DNA from: DASWIG01 sp965371445
GTDB taxonomy: Bacteria > Acidobacteriota > Thermoanaerobaculia > Multivoradales > J023
Direction: 5' to 3'
NCBI GenBank assembly: GCA_965371445.1
Contig: CBDUYN010000100.1
Span: 1 to 36,638, forward strand
Length of the DNA: 36,638 bases
Shown: positions 1-6,947 of the stretch, in pieces
How the letters are laid out: each line of letters starts with the position of its first letter
Numbering within the stretch: position 1 is the first letter of the stretch
Translations under genes and position numbers: made by a program
The notes under the pieces: model-generated
The model's database searches: none
What the model was told of the DNA's origin: nothing
What the model saw: the letters and a program-made list of their open reading frames with translations, nothing else

Positions 1-33
1 GAACTCGATCGCTCGGTACTTACGCTTCGCCAT
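1..33 (-). CDS. 5' end of an unidentified gene (partial)
   Basis: Only the first 11 codons are inside the window, reading MAKRKYRAIEF on the minus strand, and the gene runs off the left edge. The start is well supported: AAAGGAGG lies at 41-48 in minus-strand sense, about 8 nt before the ATG at 33-31. A basic N-terminus is common in DNA-binding proteins and in transposase subunits, but 11 residues do not allow a family call. A long leader with a perfect palindrome lies upstream (74-91). Confidence 0.6.
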   Translation of the reverse strand, partial: MAKRKYRAIEF

Positions 34-812
34 GGGGATGCCTCCTTTGGGCTGGTTGTTGGGAGCTCAGTCAGGCAGAGATTTCTCTGCCAGATTCTTC
101 TCCGGCTCTCCCCTTCTTATAGCTGACTGCGGGACGCAGGGGGCCGCCGGCCTCGCTGCGATCTCTTAAGTTGTTGGTACGTAAGGGGTTATGGCGCACG
201 ATGGTGCTTTTGCCGATTCTGAGATCGTCGGAGCCCGGCCGGCACCGGATCGGGCAACGGCGAATTCCAGCCGCGGCCAGGGCATCCGGATTCGGCGGTC
301 GTCAGTCGCGCACGCGGCGGCGGCACCTCCATTCCGCCAAGTCGAGCTCCGCCGGCCACGGCCTTACGCGGAGTCGGCAACTCGGATCTGCTCGTGATCC
401 GGGCGAGAAGGGACTCAGGCGATCCGGATCTGCTCCGATTTCGGCCGATTCGCGATTTCCGCCTCGTCGAAATGCCTGTCGGGCTGCCCACCGAGGATAT
501 GCGCCTCGTCAAATCGGGGCTCCAGCGGCCGTTTCCGGATCCTCCGGCGGCAAGAGCGGCCGACTGCCGCCGCGCCGGCAATTCGGTGGGGGCCGATTTC
601 GGACTGGGCCCCTGGCCGACGATTTCGGATCCGCCGAATCCCGTCGCCACGAAGGCTCAACCTCTGCGAGATTTGCCGAGTGGTTGAGATTCGGGCCGGG
701 CCGGATTCGCGGAATCCCAAATTGCGGTCCCGTCGCGGCCTGGCCGCCTTCGGTTTCAGCAAATCAGGGTGTACGAGCACGCTCGCCAGAGCGGTGGAGC
801 GGCCTGGAACGG
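34..812. other. Gene-free interval, about 780 bp
   Basis: Open frames here lack homology-like character, consistent codon bias or ribosome binding sites. From about 190 to 760 the sequence is unusually rich in GATTTCGG, GATTCGG and GGATCC-like words scattered on both strands, which suggests a decayed repeat or non-coding DNA. I see no RNA gene I can name. Confidence 0.5.
74..91. promoter_or_regulatory. Perfect 8-bp inverted repeat upstream of the left-edge gene
   Basis: GGCAGAGA-TT-TCTCTGCC is a perfect inverted repeat about 40 nt upstream of the start codon at 33. A TATAAG hexamer at 121-116 (minus sense) could be the -10 box, which would put the palindrome at or just after the transcription start. 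Position and symmetry suit an operator or a leader hairpin. No -35 box is clear. Confidence 0.35.
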
Positions 813-1514
813 TCAGAACGGATTGGTGGCAAAGACCGAGAATTCGGGAATGAAGCCCCGATCGTCGATCTTGAGAACACCCAAGACGGCGTCGGCGATC
901 TCCTCGGAGCGCAGCTTCTTGGGCGAGAGCTCCCGGTTGTAGCCCGCTTTTGACGAGAACTCCGTCTGCACCTCGCTGGGATTGACCAGCAGCACCCGCA
1001 CGTTGTGACGGCGCAGCTCGTCGCGCCAGCACTCGGTCATGCCCCGTAGGGCGAACTTCGAGGACCCATAGGCGGTGCTGCCGCGTCCGCCTTTGAGGCC
1101 CGAGGTCGACGAGATGTTGATCAGGTTGCCCGACTCCTGGCGGATGAAGACCCGCGCCGCCTCGCGCGCCATCAGAAAAGCGCCGAAGACGTTGGTCCGG
1201 TAGACGGCCTCCATGTCGGCCAGCTCCATCTCGACAAGCGGCGCGAAGCGTCCGAACCCGGCGTTGTTGACCAGGATGTCGAGCCGGCCGTGCTCGTCGA
1301 CGAGCTCCTTCACCGTGCGTACGGCGTCGGCCTCGTTGCCGACGTCGCCCACGTTCCAGCCGACGTCGATTTCCGCGGCCGTGGCCTTCAAGGCGTCGCT
1401 ACGGCGCCCGGTGATGACCACGTCCGCGCCTTCTCGTCTCAAGGCGGCGGCGATACCTTTGCCGATCCCCTCGCTGCCGCCGGTCACGAGGGCCTTGGCT
1501 CCGTTGATTTCCAT
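813..1514 (-). CDS. Short-chain dehydrogenase/reductase (SDR)
   Basis: A 233-residue classical SDR, probably an NAD(P)H-dependent oxidoreductase of the 3-ketoacyl reductase type; the substrate is unknown. The Rossmann glycine motif TGGSEGIG is at residues 11-18, NNAG at 83-86, the catalytic Ser near 136 and YGSSK with Tyr149 and Lys153. The family is normally about 230-260 residues, so the gene is complete. The frame is open further upstream, but MEINGAKALVTGG is the normal SDR N-terminus. No Shine-Dalgarno precedes it. TAGCGT at 1527-1522 sits 7 nt before the ATG, which suggests a leaderless transcript. It is divergent from the parD gene. Confidence 0.9.
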   Translation of the reverse strand: MEINGAKALVTGGSEGIGKGIAAALRREGADVVITGRRSDALKATAAEIDVGWNVGDVGNEADAVRTVKELVDEHGRLDILVNNAGFGRFAPLVEMELADMEAVYRTNVFGAFLMAREAARVFIRQESGNLINISSTSGLKGGRGSTAYGSSKFALRGMTECWRDELRRHNVRVLLVNPSEVQTEFSSKAGYNRELSPKKLRSEEIADAVLGVLKIDDRGFIPEFSVFATNPF

Positions 1515-1521
1515 GGCCGAG

Positions 1522-1527
1522 ACGCTA
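1522..1527 (-). promoter_or_regulatory. Putative leaderless -10 box of the SDR gene
   Basis: TAGCGT (minus strand) lies 7 nt before the ATG at 1514, within GTGCTAGCGT. No convincing -35 was found. Similar GCTAGNNT sequences precede the MNT and mazE genes. Confidence 0.35.
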
Positions 1528-1606
1528 GCACACCCCCCGTCCCCGCTCACAGCCGTCGCAGCATCACGAGGGGCGCCTCGAGCTCCTTGGCGAGCGATGG
1601 CACACC

Positions 1607-1635
1607 TTGACACAATGTGGCAGTAGCGGTATCCT
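1607..1635 (+). promoter_or_regulatory. Sigma-70-type promoter of parD, leaderless
   Basis: TTGACA (1607-1612), a 17-bp spacer and TATCCT (1630-1635). The ATG of parD begins 6 nt after the -10 box, so transcription would start at about the start codon. No ribosome binding site precedes the ATG, which agrees with a leaderless mRNA. Confidence 0.65.
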
Positions 1636-1641
1636 CAAGCC

Positions 1642-1932
1642 ATGACTGGGCGAACGACACTCAACGTCTCGCTGACCCCGAAGCTCAGCCAGTTCGTGAC
1701 GGCGACGGTGGCTTCTGGGCGCTATCTCTCGGCCAGCGAGGTCGTCCGGGAGGGGCTCCGTCTTCTTGAAGAGCGTGAGCTGCTGCGCCAGGCGGGCCTC
1801 GAGGAGGCTCGCCAAAAGATCGCGGCGGGGCTGGCTTCGCTGGACCGCGGAGAAGGCATTCCGGGGGAGCAGGTCTTCTCGGAGATTGAAACGCGGCTCG
1901 ACCGTCTCGAGAAAGCCAAGACCGGCGGATGA
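1642..1932 (+). CDS. parD: ParD-family antitoxin (orphan)
   Basis: 96 residues. The N-terminal ribbon-helix-helix segment (NVSLTPKLSQFVTATVASGR) is followed by the ParD signature SASEVVREGLRLLEERE and a charged C-terminal toxin-binding tail. ParD antitoxins bind ParE, which poisons DNA gyrase, and repress their own operon. A parE gene normally starts at the overlapping ATGA. Here the ATGA (1929-1932) is kept, but the downstream frame becomes a membrane sulfatase-like protein after about 10 ParE-like residues. The antitoxin is therefore an orphan left by loss of its toxin. Transcription is probably leaderless from the promoter at 1607-1635. Confidence 0.88.
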   Translation: MTGRTTLNVSLTPKLSQFVTATVASGRYLSASEVVREGLRLLEERELLRQAGLEEARQKIAAGLASLDRGEGIPGEQVFSEIETRLDRLEKAKTGG

Positions 1933-3803
1933 GCCGATACATCCTGTCGCCGGAGGCCCCGAAGCTCCTCCTCTCCGTCCTCGTCCCCGTCGCCCTGGTC
2001 GGCGCCGGGGTGGGACTTGTCCTCGGCGTCCGGTACGTCGTGGCCGGTTTTCCGCTCCTCGCCGTCGACGCGGTGCGCCGGAGCCTCGACGCGGTGCTCG
2101 TCGGTATCGTCGGCTTCACCCTCCTCTACGCCGGCGTCCGCCGCCTCCTCGGCGAACGGCTCCGCGACGGCTGGGCGCTCGCGTTCGCCGCGGCGCTCGC
2201 CGCGGCGCCCTTCGTCGCCTTCGCCGGATACCACTTGAACCGTGCCCGGGCGGTCAAGCCGCGAGAGATCCTCGAGCCCTGGGCGCTGGTGCCCAACTTG
2301 TGGCTCCTCGCCGGCTGCGGCGTCCTGTGGGGCGCCGCCTGCCTCCTGCTGCGCTGGGCCGAGGCGCGCCGTCCCCGCCCCCACGGCGCGGTCGCCGTCG
2401 GCCTGGTGCTCTTGATGCTCCACAGCGGCCTCGCTCTCGCCTTCCGCCGCGAGGTGAAGACGGGTCCCGACGTCTTCATCCTCCTGGTCGACGCGCTGCG
2501 CGCTGACCGCCTGGGCTGCTACGGCCACAGCCGCGATACGACGCCTGCCATCGACCGCCTGGCTCGTGACAGCGTCCTCTTTCGTCAGGCGATCAGCCAG
2601 AGCACTTTTACGAAGACGAGCATCGCGTCGCTTTTCACCGGCAAGAACCCCTACCGTCACGGCATCTACTGGGGACAGCGCCAGCTGAGCGAGGACGCGC
2701 TTTCCGCCGACATCCTGCGCGAGGAGGAGACGACGCTCGCCGAGCGCTTCGCCAACGCCGGCTACCTGACCGGCGCCTGGGTCCAGAACTCGCACCTGCG
2801 CGGCGTCATGGGCTTCGGCCAGGGCTTCCTCGAGTACCACGACCAGCAGGGCCGGATCGACAGGATCCACGACGCTTTTGACCGCTTCCTCGACGCTCCG
2901 GCGCGGCGCTACAGCTTCCTCGCCTACCTGCACTACATCGACCTCCACGACCCCTACCGGCCGGAGCCGCCCTACGACACGTTCTTCGGCCCCACCGGCG
3001 ACGTCTACGCCGGTGTCGACTTCAGCGAGTGGGGCAGCCATCTTGCGGCGATCCAGGCCGGCCGGGTCCCCCTGACCGAGGACGACGTCGAATCGCTCGG
3101 CCGCCTCTACGACGGCCAGCTGCGCTTCATCGACGAGCGGATCGGCCGCTTCCTCGACAAGCTACGCCGGCGCGGGCTCTACGAGAAAAGCCTCATCGTC
3201 CTGACGGCCGACCACGGCGACGGCTTCATGGAGCACGGCCTCATCTCGCACTCGACCATGCCCTACGACGAGCTCGTGCGCGTGCCGCTCCTCGTCAAGC
3301 TCCCGGAAGGGCGCCACGCAGGACGCCAGGTCGCCGGGCAGGTACGGCTCATCGACGTCTTGCCGACGCTCCTCGAGCTCGCCGGCCTGCACGCCGGGAG
3401 GCTCGACATCGACGGCTGCAGCCTGGTGCCGCGGCTTGAAGGCGAGGCCCCCCCCGGCGAAGGCGATCCCTGCGCGCTCGCGGTGATCGAGATCGCCGAC
3501 GAGGTCCATGACAATGCCTACCCGACGCTGGCTTTGCGCACCGAGAGCCTCAAATACATCCACCAGGCCGACCGCCGCGACGAGCTCTACGACCTCGCCG
3601 CCGACCCCGGCGAGCAGGAAAACCTCGTCGACGTCCGGGAGGCCGACGCCACGGCGTTCCGCGAGATGGCCCTTCAGCTCGTCGCGGCGCGCCAGACCGG
3701 GGTCGAGCGCCTGGAGCTCGACGAGCAGACCCTCCGAGAGCTCAAGGCCCTGGGCTATGTCGGCGGCGAGCCGAACAACGAAGGCGAGGGCGACGGTGGC
3801 TGA
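1929..3803 (+). CDS. Membrane-anchored sulfatase/alkaline-phosphatase superfamily hydrolase
   Basis: 624 residues. Several hydrophobic segments fill residues 11-170, then an extracytoplasmic sulfatase-like domain. The metal-site motif LLVDALRADRLGCYG covers about 185-199, and TADHGDGFMEHG is the second metal site. The C-terminal ELYDLAADPGEQENLVD and LKALGYVGG are typical of sulfatases. At the nucleophile position (TKTSIASLFTG, residues 228-238) there is Thr228, not the Cys or Ser matured to formylglycine. That resembles phosphoethanolamine and phosphoglycerol transferases, so a phosphotransferase or phosphohydrolase is possible. The start overlaps the parD stop (ATGA). Residues 1-10 (MSRYILSPEA) look like the start of a ParE toxin, so the N-terminus is probably a chimera. 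Confidence 0.85.
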   Translation: MSRYILSPEAPKLLLSVLVPVALVGAGVGLVLGVRYVVAGFPLLAVDAVRRSLDAVLVGIVGFTLLYAGVRRLLGERLRDGWALAFAAALAAAPFVAFAGYHLNRARAVKPREILEPWALVPNLWLLAGCGVLWGAACLLLRWAEARRPRPHGAVAVGLVLLMLHSGLALAFRREVKTGPDVFILLVDALRADRLGCYGHSRDTTPAIDRLARDSVLFRQAISQSTFTKTSIASLFTGKNPYRHGIYWGQRQLSEDALSADILREEETTLAERFANAGYLTGAWVQNSHLRGVMGFGQGFLEYHDQQGRIDRIHDAFDRFLDAPARRYSFLAYLHYIDLHDPYRPEPPYDTFFGPTGDVYAGVDFSEWGSHLAAIQAGRVPLTEDDVESLGRLYDGQLRFIDERIGRFLDKLRRRGLYEKSLIVLTADHGDGFMEHGLISHSTMPYDELVRVPLLVKLPEGRHAGRQVAGQVRLIDVLPTLLELAGLHAGRLDIDGCSLVPRLEGEAPPGEGDPCALAVIEIADEVHDNAYPTLALRTESLKYIHQADRRDELYDLAADPGEQENLVDVREADATAFREMALQLVAARQTGVERLELDEQTLRELKALGYVGGEPNNEGEGDGG

Positions 3804-3966
3804 CGGCGTCCGCAAACCCGCATGTTTACAAGTCTCCCGTGACTATGCTACCCTGCATTCTCCCGTCGCCTGAAGGGGTAGTCGCAGGCCTTGAGGGCCG
3901 GCTACGGGAGCAGCTCGCGCGAACATACAGCGCCGCAAGGCAAACGAGCCCATACGGAGGAAGAAG

Positions 3967-5307
3967 ATGAAGAAAGGCTATCTGGCCTGGTACGTCTTGA
4001 GCTTTCTGGCCGTCACCCAGCCCCTCTGGGGCGGCACGGTCTACATCCCGCTGGCCCTCGACGTCAAGGTGGACGACAACCGGTTCATCACCGAGATCCG
4101 CTTCCAGAACGATTCCGGGAAGGCGGCCAACGTCCGCTACCTCTTCATTCCCGCCCAAAAGGACGGAACGCGCTACGACCGCGCGACGGAGATGACCGAG
4201 CTCACGATCCCGGGCCGGAGCACGACGATGCTCGACGACATCGTACCGCGCGGCCGGCGCGGCATGATGGAGATCTCCGCCGAGGAGGTGGTCTCGGTCA
4301 CGGCCCGGCTGATCGGCCGGCCGCCGAACGGAGTCGAGACCTTCGGCGTCGAGCTGCCGGTCATCACCTCGCGCAATGCGGTCACGCCCGGACGGACCAC
4401 GGTGCTACCGGGCCTTTCCCGGGTCGACGGCGACGTCGTCTCCGACTTCTTCCTTCTCAACCTCTCCATCAAGCGCAGCCGGTGCGCGATCGAGGTCTTC
4501 AAGCGCGGCGGGACCACGGTGGCCGAGCAGACCATTTCCGTTCCGCCGCTTTCGGTCTTCCCCTATGGCGACGTGCTGGCGCTGCTGGGCCTGACCAACG
4601 CCGCCGACACCTCGATCGCCGTGACCTGCGACGAGCTGTCTCATCCCTTCGCCACGGTCCACAGGCTGGCGACGGCCGAGCTCCTCTACGTCCCGCCGGC
4701 CGGCGGCGGCAGCTCGGCGCTCGATCCCTTCCCGACGAACACCTGCCCCGACGACGCCTTGATCAACCTCGAAGGGACCCTCCACGTCGCCACCCGCGGC
4801 AACGAGCGCGGCATCTTCTTCGCCGACACGACGCCGGGCGTGGTCTACTCGCGGATCTCTCTGACCATGGAGTTCACCCACGGCGGCTGGCACCAGCGCT
4901 CGGCCGACAACCACAACGTCTTCTGGCTCAACCGCACCGACCAGTGGCGCGCCAACGTCTTCGGCTACCTGAACCTCTGGGGACCGAAACGGAACTTCGC
5001 CAAGCTCACCACCAACGTCAACCTCCCCTCCGCCGCGGTCCAGACCGTCCAGAAAGGCGGCGTCTTCCAGGAAGGGGTGACCTACGTCGTCGACTACGTC
5101 TACGACACCGGCGCCAACTTCATCGAGACCGTGGTCAGCGTCAAGGGCGGCGAGGAAGTCGTCCGCATGCAGGACAGGCCGACCGTCAAGAAGATCGTCG
5201 CCGAGGACCGCTTCATGGTCGTCTTCGGCCACGGGAGTCACGAGGAGGGACCCGAGGTCCCCACCTTCGGCTGGCAGTACGCGAACCTCTGCGTCGTCCT
5301 CGAGTAA
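3967..5307 (+). CDS. Secreted protein, first of a paralogous pair
   Basis: 446 residues with an N-terminal signal peptide ending near LWG, so the mature protein starts about GTVYIPLALDVKVDDNRF. The rest is beta-rich without recognised catalytic motifs. It is a clear paralogue of the gene at 5507: both share the mature N-terminus (GTVYxPLxxDxxVDxNRF), a DFFLLNLS segment, NHNVFWL followed by NVFGYxN, and a C-terminal EVPTxGWxYxNLC. GGAGG at 3956-3960 lies 6 nt before the ATG. A rho-independent terminator follows at 5334. Function is unknown; an extracellular or outer-surface structural role is inference. Confidence 0.8.
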   Translation: MKKGYLAWYVLSFLAVTQPLWGGTVYIPLALDVKVDDNRFITEIRFQNDSGKAANVRYLFIPAQKDGTRYDRATEMTELTIPGRSTTMLDDIVPRGRRGMMEISAEEVVSVTARLIGRPPNGVETFGVELPVITSRNAVTPGRTTVLPGLSRVDGDVVSDFFLLNLSIKRSRCAIEVFKRGGTTVAEQTISVPPLSVFPYGDVLALLGLTNAADTSIAVTCDELSHPFATVHRLATAELLYVPPAGGGSSALDPFPTNTCPDDALINLEGTLHVATRGNERGIFFADTTPGVVYSRISLTMEFTHGGWHQRSADNHNVFWLNRTDQWRANVFGYLNLWGPKRNFAKLTTNVNLPSAAVQTVQKGGVFQEGVTYVVDYVYDTGANFIETVVSVKGGEEVVRMQDRPTVKKIVAEDRFMVVFGHGSHEEGPEVPTFGWQYANLCVVLE

Positions 5308-5333
5308 GTCCTTTCGGCATACCAGATGCCGGG

Positions 5334-5364
5334 AAAAGGGAGCGTCCCCGGACGTTCCCTTTTT
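5334..5364 (+). terminator. Rho-independent terminator
   Basis: AAAAGGGAGCGT, a CCCCGG loop and ACGTTCCCTTTTT form a stem of about 9 bp plus an A/T extension with a U-tract. It lies just after the first paralogue and separates it from the second. Confidence 0.75.
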
Positions 5365-5411
5365 GCATTTTCCCTTATATGATCGGCACTTAGGCGTCTA
5401 CGAATCAGCTC

Positions 5412-5437
5412 TTGACATTCTGTGGATGCTGTAATAG
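5412..5437 (+). promoter_or_regulatory. Possible promoter of the second paralogue
   Basis: TTGACA at 5412-5417 is a perfect -35 box. The nearest -10-like hexamer, TAATAG, follows after only 14 bp, so the pair is weak. It lies after the terminator and before the start at 5507, which supports separate transcription of this gene. Confidence 0.3.
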
Positions 5438-5506
5438 CCTTTACGGGCGCCTTGACGTCTTCGGACGGGACCCTTCTGTTTTCGACATGTTTCGGAGATC
5501 GTCACC

Positions 5507-6874
5507 ATGAGAAGACTTCACTGCCTCACCGTCCTGCTCCTCGCGGCGGCCCTCGCGGCGCCCGCCTGGTCGGGGACGGTCTACGCCCCGCTGATCGTCG
5601 ACCGCGACGTCGACGGGAACCGGTTCACGACGGAGGTTCGGGCCACCAACGGCTCGGCCGAGGTCCAGACGCTCAGCTACCTCTACATCGACGCCCAGGC
5701 CGACGGTACGCTACCGGACCGGAGCCTGGAGAGCGTCACGGTGGAGATCCTGCCGCACGCGACCGTGGTCCTGACGGAGCTCGTGCCGGCGGGATCGGTC
5801 GGCTTCCTCGAGGTGACGACCGGCGACGAGGTGGCGGTCTCGTCGCGTCTCGTCGGGACCTCGGTCGAGGGCGAGAAGCGCTTCGGGACCGACATCCCGG
5901 TGATCTCCTCCGCCAACATGGTGCCGGCGAAGGGGTCGGTGATCCTCCAGGGCTGGAGCAAGGACGGCAGCCAGGAGGTAACCGACTTCTTTCTGCTCAA
6001 CCTCTCCCACGTCCAAAACGTCTGCGACGTCTCGATCCACCGGCGCAGCGGCACCCTCGTCATCCAGCAGACCCTGACCTTGCCGCCGCTGGGCCTACGG
6101 CCCTATCCGGACATCCTGGGGTTGCTCGGCTTCGACAAGAAAGGCGAGATCCGCGCCCGGGTGACCTGCGACCGACGTTTCCACGCCTATGCGGTCATAG
6201 CCGACTTGACGACAGCGGAGCTGATCTACGCGCCGCCCTCGGCGTTCGGGAGCTCGACCCTGTCGCCGCCCAGCCAGGGCCCGAGGCCGGACGTGGCGTG
6301 TCCGCCAGGGGCCTGGTTCGAGAGAGCCGGCGCCTTCCACCGCCCCAAGGTCCACCAGGAGGTGCGATTCTTCGAGCTGCCGCTGGCGGCGGGACGCTAC
6401 GCCAGGATCACCGTCGACCTCGACGTGACCCCCGGCAACTGGGCGAGGCCCGCGGACGGCAACCACAACGTCTTCTGGCTCCACCGTTCGACGAGGTGGG
6501 CCGGCAACGTCTTCGGCTACGTCAACATCTTCGGGCCGGACAAGGACTTCGCCAAAATCTCGTCGAACGCCGACCTGCCGTCGCAGAACATATGGGCTTT
6601 CACGAAGAGCACGACGTTCTCGAAGGGCGAGAAGTACCACGTGCGCTACACCTTCGACGCCGACCTGCGGAGGATGGAGGCGGTCTTCACCACCAAGACC
6701 GGGACTCCCCAGGAGACGGAGGTGGCGCGCGTCGAGGGCACGGCCCCGACCGGCAGGATCGTCGCCGACGGCGACAGCTTCTTCATCTACTTCGGCCACC
6801 CGACGGGCCTCGACGGCCCGGAGGTCCCGACCTACGGCTGGCTCTACTCGAACCTCTGCGTCCAGATCGAGTAG
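5507..6874 (+). CDS. Secreted protein, second of a paralogous pair
   Basis: 455 residues with a signal peptide (MRRLHCLTVLLLAAALAAPA...WSG). The mature protein begins GTVYAPLIVDRDVDGNRF, matching the neighbour at 3967. Shared landmarks are TDFFLLNLS, NHNVFWLHRSTRWAGNVFGY and the C-terminal EVPTYGWLYSNLC. A GGAGAT ribosome binding site precedes the ATG. The pair arose by tandem duplication and then diverged throughout; each copy has its own ribosome binding site, and a terminator lies between them. No enzymatic motif is visible. Function is unknown. Confidence 0.8.
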   Translation: MRRLHCLTVLLLAAALAAPAWSGTVYAPLIVDRDVDGNRFTTEVRATNGSAEVQTLSYLYIDAQADGTLPDRSLESVTVEILPHATVVLTELVPAGSVGFLEVTTGDEVAVSSRLVGTSVEGEKRFGTDIPVISSANMVPAKGSVILQGWSKDGSQEVTDFFLLNLSHVQNVCDVSIHRRSGTLVIQQTLTLPPLGLRPYPDILGLLGFDKKGEIRARVTCDRRFHAYAVIADLTTAELIYAPPSAFGSSTLSPPSQGPRPDVACPPGAWFERAGAFHRPKVHQEVRFFELPLAAGRYARITVDLDVTPGNWARPADGNHNVFWLHRSTRWAGNVFGYVNIFGPDKDFAKISSNADLPSQNIWAFTKSTTFSKGEKYHVRYTFDADLRRMEAVFTTKTGTPQETEVARVEGTAPTGRIVADGDSFFIYFGHPTGLDGPEVPTYGWLYSNLCVQIE

Positions 6875-6935
6875 CGGTTGGCCTGCCTTTCGCTGGGAGC
6901 GGCCGGATCCGGTAGATCGGCGGCGCCGGCATCGC

Positions 6936-6941
6936 TATAGT
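6936..6941 (+). promoter_or_regulatory. Putative leaderless -10 box of the Ada-AlkA gene
   Basis: TATAGT ends exactly 6 nt before the ATG at 6948, and no Shine-Dalgarno is present. The -35 region has no good match, as expected for promoters that depend on an activator. The gene's own Ada/AraC part could be that activator (inference). Confidence 0.4.
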
Positions 6942-6947
6942 GCCGTC

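Noticed and set aside
1722..3041. Minus-strand frame of 439 codons opposite the sulfatase-like gene
   Set aside because: Val/Ala/Glu-rich antisense shadow of a gene with clear motifs.
3823..3850. Promoter for the first secreted paralogue (TTTACA and TATGCT)
   Set aside because: The spacer is only 13 bp, so the two hexamers are unlikely to work together.
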